Made by a program: the position numbers and the translations under genes. A stretch of DNA of 58,617 bases from a virus, in IMG/VR virus record IMGVR_UViG_3300020455_000016, positions 1 to 58,617 of that record; one strand, written 5' to 3'. Below, piece after piece: positions 1 to 6,293 of the stretch (positions are counted from its first letter, which is position 1; each line of letters opens with the position of its first letter). The notes beneath the pieces were generated by a model, which was not told the DNA's origin, ran no database searches, and was given only the letters and a program-made list of their open reading frames with translations.

Positions 1-506
1 AAATACTCGTGTGATTTAGTACATCTATCCTTCACACTTTCAGGCATTGGATTAGGTTTATGCCATATAATATCTTGTCTTAAATACCATCCATCTGCCC
101 TCAATGCAAACGCTAACATCCATGGAATACCTATGAGATCTTTCTCTTTTAGTCCTTCTAATTTGTTTGCTCTTTTAGCACATTTATCAGGTAAATCTTG
201 TTTATTATTTGATACAGTTTGTTGTACTAATGCTTGTCCTTTTCCAGGACGATAGTTATAATAACTGTCACCAATATTCAACCATAATGTACCATCATCA
301 GTCAATACATTCTTAACTTGTCTGAATACTTCAACTAATTGTTGTATGTATTCTTCAGGACTTTGTTCTTGTCCTATTTGATTATCTTCTCCACCATAGT
401 CTCTTAAACCGTAATATGGTGGAGATGTGACACACATTCTTGCTGAATTGGGTAAGAAACCACACAAGGTCTCTCTACAATCACCATATAAAATTGTGTC
501 TCTCAT
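1..506 (-). CDS. DNA methyltransferase (N4-cytosine/N6-adenine type), 3' part cut by window edge
   Basis: Read by hand on the minus strand; the frame is open through position 1, so the C-terminus is missing. From ATG at 506 it reads MRDTILYGDCRETL, then the catalytic motif TSPPYYGLRDYG, and further on KPNPMPESVKDR and TKSHEY. These are hallmarks of site-specific DNA methyltransferases that use AdoMet to methylate an exocyclic amino group; SPPY favours N4-cytosine but does not settle the base. In phages such enzymes protect DNA from host restriction. The frame stays open upstream of 506 as far as a TAA near 588, and the residues there look protein-like (GDVDLLYHNTYDD), so the true N-terminus probably lies upstream in the other frame (see the 503-676 entry). 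ATG at 521 is an alternative start. Confidence 0.8.
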   Translation of the reverse strand, partial: MRDTILYGDCRETLCGFLPNSARMCVTSPPYYGLRDYGGEDNQIGQEQSPEEYIQQLVEVFRQVKNVLTDDGTLWLNIGDSYYNYRPGKGQALVQQTVSNNKQDLPDKCAKRANKLEGLKEKDLIGIPWMLAFALRADGWYLRQDIIWHKPNPMPESVKDRCTKSHEY

Positions 507-676
507 TTGATTATATCCCATATCATTCTCACTATCATCATAGGTATTATGATATAGTAAATCCACATCACCCACATACCAAATTGATTATAGGCACTAC
601 CACGTTTATAGTTACTGACTGGTGGAATATTTCTTTTCCACACATCACTTGACATATAATCTTGTTCTTTAATCAT
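503..676 (-). pseudogene. Probable frameshifted N-terminus of the methyltransferase
   Basis: A 57-codon frame starts at ATG 676, coupled by a TAATG overlap to the stop of the preceding gene. It reads MIKEQDYMSSDVWKRN, IPPVSNYKRGSAYNQFGMW, then becomes an improbable hydrophobic string and stops near 503. Adding one G to the GGG run at 571-573 would join QFGMW directly to GDVDLLYHN in the methyltransferase frame and give one continuous protein. This points to a one-base deletion, either a real lesion or a sequencing/assembly error. It could instead be an independent small gene. Confidence 0.5.
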
Positions 677-825
677 TAGAATTGTTTAGGGTGAGTAACA
701 ACATCACCATGAATCTCTCCAATGTCATCTATATGAGCATGGTCAATCGATTCAATGTGTAAATGTTCTAATGCTTGTGCTATTCTTTCAAGACTACTTG
801 CAATTCTATGAAATTCATCACTCAT
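676..825 (-). CDS. Small unknown protein (49 aa)
   Basis: Starts MSDEFHRIASSLERIAQALE and ends HGDVVTHPKQF. The N-terminal half is a likely amphipathic or coiled-coil helix (SSLERIAQALEHL), followed by a His/Asp-rich tail. Its ATG overlaps the end of the 818-1060 gene by 8 nt and its TAA overlaps the next ATG (TAATG), so it sits in a coupled operon. Function unknown. Confidence 0.65.
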   Translation of the reverse strand: MSDEFHRIASSLERIAQALEHLHIESIDHAHIDDIGEIHGDVVTHPKQF

Positions 826-1060
826 AATAATCACCTTTAGTATAACATGGTACACCTGCTGGATCTAACCATTTTGTGTACTCTAAATCCTCAATTGCAA
901 TACCAAATTGTACTTGATTATCACACAAGTACATATCTTTATAACTGTGTTTGTATTCATCAAACTTTTGAATACGACAATCAGCAGTATTATTCTCTAG
1001 TGTACCATTGGTAACAAAACGATATGGATACCGTTCATGTATAACAACTGTGTTACTCAT
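818..1060 (-). CDS. Small unknown protein (80 aa)
   Basis: Begins MSNTVVIHERYPYRFVTNGT and ends GVPCYTKGDYYE. Mixed polar/aromatic composition with two cysteine-containing stretches (TADCRIQ, MYLCDNQ); no recognised domain. Coupled upstream through an ATGA overlap at 1057-1060 and downstream by an 8-nt overlap with the 676-825 gene. Confidence 0.7.
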   Translation of the reverse strand: MSNTVVIHERYPYRFVTNGTLENNTADCRIQKFDEYKHSYKDMYLCDNQVQFGIAIEDLEYTKWLDPAGVPCYTKGDYYE

Positions 1061-1287
1061 TGTCTTGCCTCATTGTAAATATCTTCTAATTCATCCTCAC
1101 AATAGTAACCAAGTACATCTTCATTCAATTCAATTTCAGGATTTAACCACTCAAAGAATTCATCTGCAATTGCCATTGCATCATCTATTCTATCATTTCT
1201 CATTAGATACCTGAATCTACGGTGTCTGTTCTTCATAATAGTATCAAATTGTCTTGATACACTTGTTTGTTCACTAATAGCACTCAT
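1057..1287 (-). CDS. Small unknown acidic protein (76 aa)
   Basis: Begins MSAISEQTSVSRQFDTIMKN, with a basic patch (KNRHRRFRYLMRNDR) followed by an acidic C-terminal half (NEDVLGYYCEDELEDIY). The basic-then-acidic layout could suit protein or nucleic-acid binding, but no family is recognised. It overlaps both neighbours by 4 nt (ATGA). Confidence 0.7.
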   Translation of the reverse strand: MSAISEQTSVSRQFDTIMKNRHRRFRYLMRNDRIDDAMAIADEFFEWLNPEIELNEDVLGYYCEDELEDIYNEARQ

Positions 1288-1526
1288 TTGATCTTTACCT
1301 CCAATTTGTTATTTAAATGGTCGTAAGATATGAATTCATACTTATCTGGTAATGCTTTTGCTACACCTCTTGCGAAGTCATTAGCAAAATAACCATGATA
1401 TTTCCAAAACAATTGTAACTCTCTGGTAGAGATACTTTGCTTTGGTTTGACCTTTAAATTGTCATCAATTGGTTCAAGTAGTTCAAGCACATGCTCGGCA
1501 ACTACATTGTAACGTGATCTGCTCAT
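1284..1526 (-). CDS. Small unknown protein (80 aa), first gene of the left-most operon
   Basis: Begins MSRSRYNVVAEHVLELLEPI and ends NKLEVKIK. Contains a helix-rich middle (TRELQLFWKYHGYFANDFARG) that could be a small alpha-helical fold. It follows a sigma-70-like promoter at 1591-1619 and leads the operon that runs to the methyltransferase. No family recognised. Confidence 0.7.
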   Translation of the reverse strand: MSRSRYNVVAEHVLELLEPIDDNLKVKPKQSISTRELQLFWKYHGYFANDFARGVAKALPDKYEFISYDHLNNKLEVKIK

Positions 1527-1590
1527 TGTGTTTTAGTGAATGAAAATGGATTTAACACTATTTAATATGAGACTTCTATCTTACTGTGTT

Positions 1591-1619
1591 ATTATAACAC
1601 TAAATGAATGATTTGTAAA
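1591..1619 (-). promoter_or_regulatory. Sigma-70-like early promoter
   Basis: On the minus strand TTTACA (1614-1619), a 17-bp spacer, then TATAAT (1591-1596). It overlaps the 3' end of the 1600-2013 gene and precedes the 1284-1526 gene, so it probably drives the operon ending in the methyltransferase. Sequence inference only. Confidence 0.6.
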
Positions 1620-2013
1620 GATAACCTCCAGTCCATTCAGCATATTTTAAACAATCATTTCGAGATTGTTCATCTAATAGGTTATAACGTACACCTTTTG
1701 CTGGTGACTTATAACTTGCTGGTTTGAATACATCACCAGTCTCTTTATCAACAAAAGCATGAGTAGATTGATCTCCACGAGAATCTATTTCTAGGATCTT
1801 GTGATACTTTCTACCAGTCTCAAAGATAAATGACACTTTAGTGATGCCTAACTTGAGCATCTCAAGTCTTTCTTTGGTAGATTTACTATCAGGTCTTGAT
1901 ATGAGTGTTTGCTCACTCAACCTGATAGAATGATGTATGTAATGGTCTACAAGTGCGTTACAAAGCAATGCAGTGTACTTTAACACAGTAACCTTATTGG
2001 ATAGTTCAGTCAT
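1600..2013 (-). CDS. Conserved phage protein of unknown function (137 aa)
   Basis: I start at ATG 2013 (MTELSNKVTVLKYTALLCN) because it overlaps the stop of the upstream 43-aa gene by 8 nt. The in-frame upstream extension to 2034 would start MSKLSLK. The segment THAFVDKETGDVFKPASYKS followed by PAKGVRYNLLDE resembles a conserved phage family recalled from other T4-like phages, with no known function. One of the longest proteins in this early array. Confidence 0.7.
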   Translation of the reverse strand: MTELSNKVTVLKYTALLCNALVDHYIHHSIRLSEQTLISRPDSKSTKERLEMLKLGITKVSFIFETGRKYHKILEIDSRGDQSTHAFVDKETGDVFKPASYKSPAKGVRYNLLDEQSRNDCLKYAEWTGGYLYKSFI

Positions 2014-2137
2014 TTTTAAACTCAACTTGCTCAACTGCTACAACTTCACGAGTCTTATCAAAATGAGCATCAGCAATTGCCACTGCTTCATCATATGATT
2101 TTGTGAACTTGCATGGTTGCGTGAAAACAATAAACAT
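2006..2137 (-). CDS. Small unknown protein (43 aa)
   Basis: Reads MFIVFTQPCKFTKSYDEAVA and ends VAVEQVEFKND. It is first in its operon: a promoter-like TATACT lies just upstream at 2162-2167 and its stop overlaps the next ATG. The central segment (EAVAIADAHFDKTRE) resembles DEAIAxAD-type helices seen in other small proteins of this array (e.g. DDAMAIADEFFEW in 1057-1287), so they may be paralogues. Confidence 0.6.
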   Translation of the reverse strand: MFIVFTQPCKFTKSYDEAVAIADAHFDKTREVVAVEQVEFKND

Positions 2138-2195
2138 AGTAAATGAATTGTGAACTCTTATAGTATAACCACAAAGAGGGGGTTATGTACTATTT

Positions 2196-2219
2196 GGTGG
2201 ACACTTTGATTAGTGGCAC
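2196..2219. repeat. Early-region palindromic element, copy 1
   Basis: GTGGACACT-TTGATT-AGTGGCAC: imperfect inverted repeat of the family also found at 5083, 5341, 7508, 7817 and 8151. It lies between the 3' end of the 2252-2392 gene and the promoter-like TATACT at 2162-2167. Confidence 0.6.
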
Positions 2220-2220
2220 A

Positions 2221-2248
2221 CACAGACCCTCCTAGGGGTCTCTCTGTG
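2221..2248. terminator. Strong hairpin downstream of 2252-2392, possible terminator
   Basis: CACAGACCC-TCCTA-GGGGTCT...CTGTG forms a GC-rich hairpin immediately after the stop of the 2252-2392 gene (minus strand). No U-tract follows in either direction, so termination is uncertain; it may stabilise the mRNA 3' end. Confidence 0.4.
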
Positions 2249-2251
2249 CTA

Positions 2252-2392
2252 TTAATAAACATCTAACTCCTGTGGGAGATATTCTTCAGCATCATACAAT
2301 AACTCATTGGATGCTGATCTAATAATTGATTCTCTGTAATTGGGATCATCAAATACATCAATTACATTTGATCCTTCATAGTCTGGGTTCAT
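2252..2392 (-). CDS. Small unknown acidic protein (46 aa)
   Basis: Reads MNPDYEGSNVIDVFDDPNYR and ends YLPQELDVY. Strongly acidic, no domain recognised. Coupled to the upstream gene by an ATGA overlap (2389-2392); last gene of its operon, followed by a hairpin and palindromic element copy 1. Confidence 0.65.
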   Translation of the reverse strand: MNPDYEGSNVIDVFDDPNYRESIIRSASNELLYDAEEYLPQELDVY

Positions 2393-2598
2393 GTAGAATG
2401 GTGGCGGTGGTTTCCAGTTAGTAGTTCAATTTCATCAAATCTTATGTTAGGTACTACTATCCTAACTTCTCTTCTTCTCTCACTTGAGTTGGGATTGTGT
2501 ATTCTTATAGTAACACAATCATCACAACTAAATGCTATCTCTCCTATGTCATCTCTGTATTTAACCTTCAGACCTACGGGCAACGTATTGTTCGGCAT
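2389..2598 (-). CDS. Small unknown protein (69 aa)
   Basis: I prefer ATG 2598 (MPNNTLPVGLKVKYRDDIGE); a longer in-frame start exists at 2661 but would overlap the neighbour by about 100 nt. The body (VKYRDDIGEIAFSCDDCVTI) looks like a small beta-barrel with a CDDC pair. It overlaps the 2561-2836 gene by 38 nt and the next gene by 4 nt. Function unknown. Confidence 0.55.
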   Translation of the reverse strand: MPNNTLPVGLKVKYRDDIGEIAFSCDDCVTIRIHNPNSSERRREVRIVVPNIRFDEIELLTGNHRHHST

Positions 2599-2836
2599 TA
2601 ACTCTTTTAACTTCTGTGACGGTTGCTTCAGGGTAGAGTCTTGAGACAATGAATCTGGCATGGTCGTCTGTATCTGCTATTATGTAGGTATCAACGGATA
2701 TATTACCATATCCTATCGGTTCCCAGTCGTAGTCTTGTAGTAATGTTACAACGAAACAATTACCTTTTTCTACATGATAATGTAGATCATGTATCATATC
2801 AGACTTAACAGTCGTAGCATTTGTTGTGCTGGTCAT
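2561..2836 (-). CDS. Small unknown protein (91 aa)
   Basis: Begins MTSTTNATTVKSDMIHDLHY. The middle (YGNISVDTYIIADTDDHARF) and EATVTEVKRVNAEQYV give an alternating strand/helix pattern typical of a small alpha-beta protein. Overlaps the 54-aa coiled-coil gene upstream by 32 nt. No family recognised. Confidence 0.65.
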   Translation of the reverse strand: MTSTTNATTVKSDMIHDLHYHVEKGNCFVVTLLQDYDWEPIGYGNISVDTYIIADTDDHARFIVSRLYPEATVTEVKRVNAEQYVARRSEG

Positions 2837-2969
2837 TGACTTGTTGATTTAATGATGTAATAGTTTGAAGCATCACAGTTTCTTTCTTCTTAAGTCTCTC
2901 TACTTGAAATTGTAGATCAGCAATAAGATCTTGATATTCTGTGATTAGTGCTTGTTCAGTAGAAGACAT
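2805..2969 (-). CDS. Small coiled-coil protein (54 aa)
   Basis: Reads MSSTEQALITEYQDLIADLQ, then FQVERLKKKETVMLQTITSL and NQQVNDQHNKCYDC. Leucine/isoleucine heptad spacing through residues 8-45 predicts a coiled coil, and the C-terminal CYDC could bind metal or form a disulfide. Function unknown. Confidence 0.6.
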   Translation of the reverse strand: MSSTEQALITEYQDLIADLQFQVERLKKKETVMLQTITSLNQQVNDQHNKCYDC

Positions 2970-3007
2970 AATTGCCTACTATTTGAATGGACAAGATATA
3001 TGTATAA

Positions 3008-3202
3008 CTACATAAATTCTGCCATATAATAGTCAACTGTCACTTCTTTCTCTGCTGCGAGATCTTCAATTGCTAGTTCAAAACAATCATCAATTGATAG
3101 TTTACTCTTATCACTCTCTGATAAGTTGTCTCTGTCGATTTCTTGTGCCATGATGGAAAATAGTTTGTTGAGGTGTTCATCAGTAACATTAATCATTATC
3201 AT
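3008..3202 (-). CDS. Small unknown acidic protein (64 aa)
   Basis: Begins MIMINVTDEHLNKLFSIMAQ and ends VDYYMAEFM; the in-frame ATG at 3196 is an alternative start. Mostly helical and acidic (RDNLSESDKSKLSIDDCFEL). Its start overlaps the stop of 3189-3392. Function unknown. Confidence 0.65.
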   Translation of the reverse strand: MIMINVTDEHLNKLFSIMAQEIDRDNLSESDKSKLSIDDCFELAIEDLAAEKEVTVDYYMAEFM

Positions 3203-3392
3203 CCTCCTCTACATCTTCACCTATCTTAATGGTATCAAGTGAGCGTAAGGCATACATCATTTGTTTGATGTCTCTTACTCTATAACTCAATGACTCTTGA
3301 TCTTGTATTCTTGTCCTTGCGAGTTGAGATGTATCTCCTAACTCTAGGTTGATAATCTCATCAGTATAGAGATGAATCATTTCAAGTTTCAT
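3189..3392 (-). CDS. Small unknown protein (67 aa)
   Basis: Begins MKLEMIHLYTDEIINLELGD; a central helix (YRVRDIKQMMYALRSLDTIK) and an acidic tail (GEDVEEDDND). Coupled by ATGA at 3389-3392. No family recognised. Confidence 0.65.
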   Translation of the reverse strand: MKLEMIHLYTDEIINLELGDTSQLARTRIQDQESLSYRVRDIKQMMYALRSLDTIKIGEDVEEDDND

Positions 3393-3685
3393 AGTTTACC
3401 TTTTAGATTAAGAAAGTCACCTTGACGTTTGAATCCCCACTTGTCATAGACTACGGGAAATGTCTCTGCTTTGTATCGTAACTCATAGAACTCTTCATCT
3501 GATAGTTCCCAGTCTAATATCTTACGAACATTAGATGCGTTACGACACTTGCGAGACTTGAATAGTTTCATCTTCCATTTCTCTTCAGTCTCTTGAAATG
3601 TTGGGGGAAACTCTTTATATAATGCTTGAGCATTGATACTATTGTATCGCTGATTGTCGTAGTGTTGTGAATAGAATTTGGTCAC
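3389..3685 (-). CDS. Unknown basic protein (98 aa)
   Basis: Begins MTKFYSQHYDNQRYNSINAQ. Basic central region (KWKMKLFKSRKCRNASNVRK) followed by DWELSDEEFYELRYKAETFP; the charge pattern would suit nucleic-acid binding but no family is recognised. ATGA overlaps on both sides. Confidence 0.65.
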   Translation of the reverse strand: MTKFYSQHYDNQRYNSINAQALYKEFPPTFQETEEKWKMKLFKSRKCRNASNVRKILDWELSDEEFYELRYKAETFPVVYDKWGFKRQGDFLNLKGKL

Positions 3686-3888
3686 TTGTTTGCCTCCTCC
3701 TCTTTCTTTGCATAATAATTATCAGTCACAGACTCTAATTCAGCAAAGATCATATCAATATCTTCTCTAAATTCAGGGTCGTAAGAGTAATCATCTGAAG
3801 GGTTAATGTATCCCTCCATGACATACAGTATAGTGGAGATCTGTCCACCTGTCAAGTTTAATCGGTGAGTTGTGTTTTCGTAAGTCAT
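3682..3888 (-). CDS. Small unknown acidic protein (68 aa)
   Basis: Begins MTYENTTHRLNLTGGQISTI; predicted helix ISTILYVMEGYI, an acidic tyrosine-rich loop, then a charged C-terminal helix (YYAKKEEEANK). ATGA-coupled on both sides. Function unknown. Confidence 0.65.
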   Translation of the reverse strand: MTYENTTHRLNLTGGQISTILYVMEGYINPSDDYSYDPEFREDIDMIFAELESVTDNYYAKKEEEANK

Positions 3889-4151
3889 TCTTTTACCTCA
3901 AGACCTTTTGATGTGAGTAGGAAATCGTATTTGCGTGTGACTAATGCTTGAATAACATCAAGTAGTCTAGGTACTAATGTTTCGTTTGTACCTTCATCTT
4001 GATAATAATCATCCCACTCTGATACATAACCAACACAATCTTCATCATATCCACCATCAATATATGAGGGTGCATACATTAGACTGTTGTCATCATCAAA
4101 GAAGAATGTCATACCAAAGAATTCAGAATTAACTGTGACTGTTGGTTTCAT
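3885..4151 (-). CDS. Small unknown acidic protein (88 aa)
   Basis: Start chosen at ATG 4151 (MKPTVTVNSEFFGMTFFFDD) because it sits directly after the stop of the upstream 48-aa gene (TAAAATG); an in-frame extension to 4178 would overlap that gene. Acidic loop GYVSEWDDYYQDEG, then a helical C-terminus. Unknown function. Confidence 0.6.
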   Translation of the reverse strand: MKPTVTVNSEFFGMTFFFDDDNSLMYAPSYIDGGYDEDCVGYVSEWDDYYQDEGTNETLVPRLLDVIQALVTRKYDFLLTSKGLEVKE

Positions 4152-4152
4152 T

Positions 4153-4299
4153 TTAATCAAATGCAAAGGTAACTTCAAAGAAATCAGTAAAATCCTGATA
4201 GTTTGTTATTTTAAGTGGACATTCATTTAACCACTCCTGAAACTCTGAATAAAGTTCTTCTTGTTCAGTTCCAGTTAAGGTAGCATCAAAATCAATCAT
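4153..4299 (-). CDS. Small unknown acidic protein (48 aa)
   Basis: Reads MIDFDATLTGTEQEELYSEF, QEWLNECPLK, and ends FFEVTFAFD. Starts by ATGA overlap with the upstream gene. Acidic and helical; no family recognised. Confidence 0.6.
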   Translation of the reverse strand: MIDFDATLTGTEQEELYSEFQEWLNECPLKITNYQDFTDFFEVTFAFD

Positions 4300-4469
4300 T
4301 CAACCTCCTCAATTTCGTAAACATCATAATCATCATCATCAATAAATTGCCAGTCAATACCTGATGATCTGGAGATTGACTCTGCTTCAATCTTGTCGTA
4401 TGCTTCAATGTAAGCAACGTAGTTTGTTACTCTTGAAGCAACAATTCTGTATTCTTTTAGTTCAGTCAT
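4296..4469 (-). CDS. Small unknown acidic protein (57 aa)
   Basis: Reads MTELKEYRIVASRVTNYVAY, IEAYDKIEAESISRSSG and ends in an acidic run (IDDDDYDVYEIEEVE). The N-terminal beta strand, helix, strand pattern with 'AYDKIEAESI' resembles the small phage fold also seen at 6079-6288 (GAENKTEAKRIA). Overlaps both neighbours. Confidence 0.65.
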   Translation of the reverse strand: MTELKEYRIVASRVTNYVAYIEAYDKIEAESISRSSGIDWQFIDDDDYDVYEIEEVE

Positions 4470-4659
4470 TGGCAATAGTGTCCCATACTGAAATGTACAA
4501 TCTTAACCAGTCTCTCTGGTAATCAGATAATGCTGGTTCATCATCTACAGTAGCAGTGTATAATATATCATCTGCACTTGCCAATGGTAAATCATGTAAA
4601 GTGCAGAAATCAGTTAATACTTCTGATAGTAGATCTAGTCTGTCATTAATAACGGACAT
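4462..4659 (-). CDS. Small unknown acidic protein (65 aa)
   Basis: Begins MSVINDRLDLLSEVLTDFCT and ends YISVWDTIAND. All-helical appearance, acidic. Overlaps neighbours by 8-14 nt. Function unknown. Confidence 0.65.
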   Translation of the reverse strand: MSVINDRLDLLSEVLTDFCTLHDLPLASADDILYTATVDDEPALSDYQRDWLRLYISVWDTIAND

Positions 4660-4828
4660 TGTGTAATTTGCGGTGGAGATCGTATGTAGTATAATTTGTT
4701 ATATCTCTCTCATACTCATCCAATCTATCCCAATTCTTTGCTAGATTCTTCTGAAATGTATTCAATCGGTCATCAATGATCGCTTTGAGTACATCAAATT
4801 CATGCTGCTCTAGTGATAGTTTTCTCAT
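4646..4828 (-). CDS. Small unknown helical protein (60 aa)
   Basis: Begins MRKLSLEQHEFDVLKAIIDD and continues NTFQKNLAKNWDRLDEYERD. Helical, mixed charge. ATGA overlap with the upstream gene at 4825-4828. Function unknown. Confidence 0.65.
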   Translation of the reverse strand: MRKLSLEQHEFDVLKAIIDDRLNTFQKNLAKNWDRLDEYERDITNYTTYDLHRKLHNVRY

Positions 4829-4959
4829 ACTACTACCTCTGATTTAACATTGATCTTCTTGAAAGTCTCAATACATGTAAGTGCTTGAGCGTAAGTCCTG
4901 AATGAGATCTTTCTTGCGAATTGCTCATCTGGGAACCAATAGCGAAGTGTTGTGTTCAT
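4825..4959 (-). CDS. Small unknown protein (44 aa)
   Basis: Start set at ATG 4959 (MNTTLRYWFPDEQFARKISF) because the preceding TTTCTTCTTTATT closely matches the bases before the 6644-7102 start, and because the extension to 5025 falls in what looks like a structured leader. Residues RTYAQALTCIETFKKIN form a helix. First gene of its operon. The longer 66-aa version cannot be excluded. Confidence 0.5.
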   Translation of the reverse strand: MNTTLRYWFPDEQFARKISFRTYAQALTCIETFKKINVKSEVVV

Positions 4960-5040
4960 AATAAAGAAGAAAGACCTAGGGGATGTTAGTTCTTTTATCG
5001 GTTGCGAACCGAGAGGCACATCCATCTCCTCGTTTCCATA
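4960..5040 (-). promoter_or_regulatory. Structured leader with possible 8-codon leader peptide
   Basis: Between the promoter at 5046-5073 and ATG 4959. It contains GAGGAG four bases before an ATG that opens a tiny frame, MCLSVRNR-stop, whose 3' half is the perfect hairpin CGGTT-CGC-AACCG (about 4996-5008). An outer GGATGT/ACATCC stem could close the structure. Attenuation is only a possibility. Confidence 0.35.
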
Positions 5041-5045
5041 CTGTT

Positions 5046-5073
5046 AGTATAACAGATTTGAATGGTCTGTAAA
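5046..5073 (-). promoter_or_regulatory. Sigma-70-like early promoter
   Basis: Minus strand TTTACA (5068-5073), 16-bp spacer, TATACT (5046-5051). Lies about 10 bp downstream of palindromic element copy 2 and drives the run of small genes from 4959 leftwards. Confidence 0.5.
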
Positions 5074-5082
5074 CCAGTTAGG

Positions 5083-5102
5083 GGACAGTTTGTTTACTGT
5101 CC
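5083..5102. repeat. Early-region palindromic element, copy 2 (perfect)
   Basis: GGACAGT-TTGTTT-ACTGTCC, a perfect 7-bp inverted repeat with a 6-base loop. It overlaps the end of the 5094-5279 gene and directly precedes the promoter at 5046-5073. Confidence 0.65.
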
Positions 5103-5279
5103 TCCATTAGTGAGTGAATACCCACCATTAGTGTAAGATCCCATCACAGTGTCACCATGACGTACTTCAGCATAACCATACTCTTCAGATAGGTCAAGAC
5201 ATAAACCCCAGCAGTCATCAAGATCAACAAATGAACTGTTCTCAAATGATGCTGAAGGGCAATGAACTGAATACCTCAT
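5094..5279 (-). CDS. Small unknown protein (61 aa)
   Basis: Begins MRYSVHCPSASFENSSFVDL and ends GGYSLTNGGQ. Three cysteines (CPSA, CWGL, CLDL); looks like a small beta protein. Preceded by the promoter at 5305-5332. Function unknown. Confidence 0.65.
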   Translation of the reverse strand: MRYSVHCPSASFENSSFVDLDDCWGLCLDLSEEYGYAEVRHGDTVMGSYTNGGYSLTNGGQ

Positions 5280-5304
5280 GGACTCCTTTGTTGTTTACTA
5301 TTCT

Positions 5305-5332
5305 ATTATAATGCGTCTAGGTCACTGTGCAA
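5305..5332 (-). promoter_or_regulatory. Sigma-70-like early promoter inside the end of 5306-5545
   Basis: Minus strand TTGCAC (5327-5332), 16-bp spacer, TATAAT (5305-5310). The -10 box coincides with the stop codon of the upstream gene. Drives 5094-5279. Confidence 0.5.
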
Positions 5333-5545
5333 CTTTCTATGTGCCACTTTGTTGACTGTCACACCCTCTGTGAGAGGATAGCACAATTTATCGTACAATT
5401 CACTGCACTTACCATATTGTTCTTCAATAATGGTCTGTTCATCCTTACCTAGTGCCATTAAAGCACTGGTAAGGATACGCAATTCATTCTCTGATAGTAC
5501 CATTGAATAATGATAACCTTTATCATCTATTAGTATATCATCCAT
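5306..5545 (-). CDS. Small unknown protein (79 aa)
   Basis: Begins MDDILIDDKGYHYSMVLSEN and ends RKLHSDLDAL. Helical core (ELRILTSALMALGKDEQTII). Overlaps the upstream gene by 8 nt. Its 3' end carries palindromic element copy 3 and a promoter for the next gene within coding sequence. Confidence 0.65.
   Translation of the reverse strand: MDDILIDDKGYHYSMVLSENELRILTSALMALGKDEQTIIEEQYGKCSELYDKLCYPLTEGVTVNKVAHRKLHSDLDAL
5341..5362. repeat. Early-region palindromic element, copy 3 (inside a coding 3' end)
   Basis: GTGCCACTTTGTTGACTGTCAC matches the element family although it lies within the coding end of 5306-5545 (residues TVNKVAH). It is 9 bp upstream of the -35 box at 5327-5332, the same arrangement as copy 2. 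Confidence 0.5.
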
Positions 5546-5903
5546 ATATTACCTCACCATGTATTGCAGTTTGTACAAACCAGTCTGCCATATCAGCATC
5601 ACATACATTATTCTCTGGGTTGATTATATACTCATACACCATTGCTCTTCGATCATCAGATAGACCAACTTCATTAACAGTTTTTGCACCAGCAATCTTT
5701 ACAATTGCTCTTTCAAGACAATCTTTAGTGAAGTCAAACTCTGACTCTTCTTCAGCATCATGTATGGTAGCAACCAACTTACCATCTACTGTCTTGTAAT
5801 CTAATTCATCTGCCCAGTAGTTACAACCGTAACCTGCCATCTCTAAAATACCATCTAACTCTTCATCAGATAGTGTGTATTCAATTGTCAATGTTTGAGT
5901 CAT
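5538..5903 (-). CDS. Conserved phage-type protein of unknown function (121 aa)
   Basis: Begins MTQTLTIEYTLSDEELDGIL. The segment EMAGYGCNYWADEL, followed by an acidic region and ERAIVKIAG, matches a small conserved protein I recall from many phages (signature GYGCNYW); its role is unknown. Ends DWFVQTAIHGEVIYG. Starts by ATGA overlap (5900-5903). Confidence 0.7.
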   Translation of the reverse strand: MTQTLTIEYTLSDEELDGILEMAGYGCNYWADELDYKTVDGKLVATIHDAEEESEFDFTKDCLERAIVKIAGAKTVNEVGLSDDRRAMVYEYIINPENNVCDADMADWFVQTAIHGEVIYG

Positions 5904-6082
5904 GTGTTTGCAAGGATAAGAAGTTTACCTAATAGTCTAGCATTTAATTGTGCCGTATCATCATCTATATATGTCTCACATTCATTTCTCATCAATCTAA
6001 TGAGTGTCTCCCACTCATCAGACATCAGATTTGTTGCTGGAAGTGGGAGTGCATGACCCCACGCATATTGATCGTTTTTCAT
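5900..6082 (-). CDS. Small unknown protein (60 aa)
   Basis: Start at ATG 6082 (MKNDQYAWGHALPLPATNLM), coupled by ATGA to the upstream stop; a GTG three codons earlier is the alternative. Helical (SDEWETLIRLMRNECETYID). Function unknown. Confidence 0.6.
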   Translation of the reverse strand: MKNDQYAWGHALPLPATNLMSDEWETLIRLMRNECETYIDDDTAQLNARLLGKLLILANT

Positions 6083-6288
6083 TTTAACCACTTTTCATCA
6101 GTTGTTTCTAATAGTTTACCTACCTTATACTCATATCCATCACATCTTTCAACCTCTTCATAATGTTGGCAATGTTCAAAATCAGATGCAATTCTCTTTG
6201 CTTCAGTTTTATTTTCTGCACCAACTGTTACTGAATAATATACAACTTTCTTTGCTTCAAATGTGTAAGCATTTAATAGATCAGACAT
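6079..6288 (-). CDS. Small unknown protein (69 aa)
   Basis: Begins MSDLLNAYTFEAKKVVYYSV. The strand-helix pattern VVYYSVTVGAENKTEAKRIA, then DGYEYKVGKL, suggests a small alpha-beta fold like 4296-4469. Function unknown. Confidence 0.65.
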   Translation of the reverse strand: MSDLLNAYTFEAKKVVYYSVTVGAENKTEAKRIASDFEHCQHYEEVERCDGYEYKVGKLLETTDEKWLK

Positions 6289-6293
6289 TAGAA

